NCBI GenBank assembly: GCA_003993805.1
Contig: RSEF01000031.1
Coordinates: 51,896,463 to 51,960,462, forward strand
DNA length: 64,000 nt
Source: Himantopus leucocephalus
Taxonomy: Eukaryota; Chordata; Aves; Charadriiformes; Recurvirostridae
Direction of reading: 5' to 3'
Under the pieces are notes generated by a model. It was given only the letters and a program-made list of their open reading frames with translations, was not told the origin of the DNA and did not search any database. Each line of letters begins with the position of its first letter. Positions within the stretch are counted from its first letter, which is position 1. Both the position numbers and the translations under genes were made by a program. Below are positions 61,701 through 64,000 of the stretch, piece by piece.

Positions 61701-64000
61701 ACTGGGAGGAAAACCAGAATAAAAAGGCGAGCAGGACGATGTCTTGCCATGAAGATGAGTGATCGTGGAGAACCAATTGCCAGCCCAAACTGTTAAAAGG
61801 ACACATATACACTGCTGTATTAGTAGAAAGCATAATTCTCTTGGTGTGGAACTCTAGAAACCATCTAGACACGTACCTCTGCATTTCATAGTGATGTTAT
61901 GGATTCCTCAGAGATAGGCTTTTATTGTTTTGGTGTATTCTGACTAGTAACCAAAGAATCTCTTAAAACAGCTTTGATTAGTCTTAAATTAGGCCTGTGC
62001 ATGGGACAAGCAATCTGAGGTATTTAAACAAATACTTCACGTGAGGCTTCTGATGGGAAGCATCTTGGTTATTCTGTTTTCATTTTTATAGCTAGTAACA
62101 TCTCAAAACCTGATTGCAACTTTAAGTTAAGTCAAAATACTAAGAAGCAATAGACTTCCAGATGATTAGAGAGACTGGCGTGTCTATGTGAAGAAAATAT
62201 TTTATATAAAAATGTATTATGCTTTGATTAATCCACATAAACTTCAAATAGAATGCTAATTATACAATACTGTGCCTCATCAGAGAAATCAATTACTTTT
62301 AAACTGATATATGTGAAGCAGCGAGTTAAGTTATCAAGCTTACTTTGAAGGCAAGCCAACAGAGACAAAAATGATTACAGATCACATCCTTTTGCGGAAG
62401 CTTATTTGCCTTGAACATATTTCTGTTGTCAAATGCTAACCTTTCTTAGATTGTTGCTGATGTAGTTGAATATAAAGTTGTCCTCCTTGAAATTCTGATT
62501 TATATTACATGTTAGCAGCAACCATTTGGTCAACCTTATAAATGTAAAGTGATCTTGAAACAGATCCTGTGAGATCTACAAAATTGAAATTATTTTTATA
62601 ATCTTTTTCTTAATTCAGTTAGCTTATGACAGACAATTGTCACCTTTTGCAAGCAATTTTTTCTTTGACTTGAAAGTGCTGGCTTCTTAAAACACAATTA
62701 CAGTTGTTGGTTTGCTAATCCTGTGAGTCAATCTACACTAAACAAGAAGCTTATATCAAACCCTTGGCAGCTTCAGTGAAAATTAAAAAGCATGCTTTAC
62801 AGTGGAGATTGTCAAGAGTGGAAATAATATTTGTCCAGTTGGACAGCTTGCTTTTGTAGTCACTAAATGAAAGTTGAGATTCTGTCTCTTCCTTGAAAGC
62901 TTCTGTGTCAAGAAGGTAATTTGGACTGTTTGTGGTTTGACAGGGATTATTAAAATCAGATGAAGTGAAGGGAAGGAAGTGTGAGAAAGCAAAATTGACA
63001 GTGACACTCTCTATTATTTGCAGCTTGGATCATGATGACTATGTTGATATGATAGATTCTAAATGTTAGGTTCACTGTTGGGATATGTTAAAGAGCAAAT
63101 ACAGTAAATGCAGTATAGGTGTTTTTTCTGACTTAACACAAAGCCATCCAGCATTTATTTTCATTGGGAAATTTGAGAGGGGGAGTGTAGCAGAAAACGA
63201 AAGGCTAGAGGGGCAAATTGAAGGAAAAAGGGAGTGGTTCAGAAAGAATTTAATTTTCTCCTTTGTGATTTGATTTAAGCAGCAACTCTTTATCCTTTTT
63301 TTGTGTTCACACAGCTTTCTGGTATACTTCAGAGAGAATAAAACTGAGGATTAAGAATTGATGGAACAAGTCATAAAATTTCTTTTTCCAATGACTTGAA
63401 TTTTGGTAGGAATTTTTTAGCATTAATAGTTTTGCATAAAGTGAGCTCAAGTCTTAAAGATTGCTGTTTCACATCAATTTTTCATGACTTGCATCTTGCA
63501 TGTTATTTTTAAATAGTGATCTTTTCTGCCACTTCAAGGTAAATAATTTAAAAACTTAAATTATTGCAATATTCATATAACTGAATTTTTAATTGCTGAA
63601 GATACATTAGCTGCACACTATGCATCTTTTGGTGTCTAGTGAATATACAATGTATTATTTAATCTTAATCCTTTGTTTTATCTCTTGGTTTTATAGGTAA
63701 ACTTTCAATTTTTGAATAGACAAGTTAGTGCAGAAGGAAGACTTCTGTTTAGTCAAGTTTGAACGTTGCTCTCATTTCTATGTGGTTTCATTTTCTCTTT
63801 GCCGGTATGGGAACTTTGTGAAAAATTCTATTTTGGGGCAATTTTCACTGTAGAGTCTTAGATTTTATAGGAAATTAAGAACTGACAGGAGAACAGGTGA
63901 CACATGAAAGCCTTTACTGTTATTTAGCATAGCCGTAGCTTCATATCTTTTGAACAACGTCATGCAACGTTTGAACAGTTAAGCCATGCCAGTGTAGCAA
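58750..64000 (+). other. Probable continuation of the same intron; nothing recognised
   Basis: AT-rich unique sequence to the window end. The longest open frame (59149-59448, 99 codons) has no recognisable domain. No recognisable start of the KIAA0825 protein was found. Confidence 0.45.

Noticed and set aside
1..64000. CRISPR arrays, phage, integron, operons, rRNA or tRNA genes
   Set aside because: No regularly spaced repeats, no cloverleaf or rRNA sequence, and clear vertebrate introns and repeats throughout.

Overview
This is a vertebrate nuclear window, almost certainly from a bird. The repeats are CR1 LINE fragments with the avian 3' tail (ATTCTATGATTCTATG and variants) and two LTRs of an avian ERVL-type family. 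The sequence is mostly AT-rich intron and intergenic DNA, with one dense CpG island at about 46.9-47.85 kb and a smaller one at about 7.93-8.33 kb. The assembly is a draft: there is a 100-N gap at 4497-4596 and single Ns at 11, 20716 and 29729.

One protein-coding gene is well supported. SLF1 (ANKRD32; SMC5-SMC6 complex localization factor 1) lies on the minus strand from the start codon at 46783 to the stop codon at 11545. I rebuilt it as 17 coding exons whose AC...CT borders (GT...AG on the minus strand) and phases chain without a break into a predicted 922-residue protein. It has a tandem BRCT pair (about residues 6-199), a short linker (200-261), a helical middle region (262-670), ankyrin repeats (673-765) and a C-terminal helical tail (766-922). 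The human protein, as I remember it, is about 1058 residues; most of the difference is in the linker after the BRCT pair.

Layout: 1-7.9 kb is repeat-bearing intergenic DNA with a CR1 copy, a minisatellite and the CR1-flanked gap. 7.93-8.33 kb is an isolated CpG-rich island with a splice-donor-like end and no assigned gene. 8.4-11.5 kb is intergenic DNA plus the probable SLF1 3' UTR. 11.5-46.8 kb is SLF1, with CR1 pieces and one antisense ERVL LTR in its introns. 46.9-47.85 kb is the CpG-island promoter. In mammals SLF1 is head-to-head with KIAA0825, so a GTAAGT donor on the plus strand at 47523 probably closes the non-coding first exon of KIAA0825; no KIAA0825 coding exon is recognisable before the window ends. 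48-64 kb is therefore probably its first intron, holding a CR1 copy and a solo ERVL LTR with a perfect 5-bp target-site duplication.

I found no CRISPR array, operon, integron or other prokaryotic system, and no convincing undescribed biological system. The points most worth checking are the SLF1 linker, which shows one 44-residue phase-0/0 repeat exon where the human protein appears to have about four related units; the orphan CpG island at 8 kb; and several assembly-artefact signatures.
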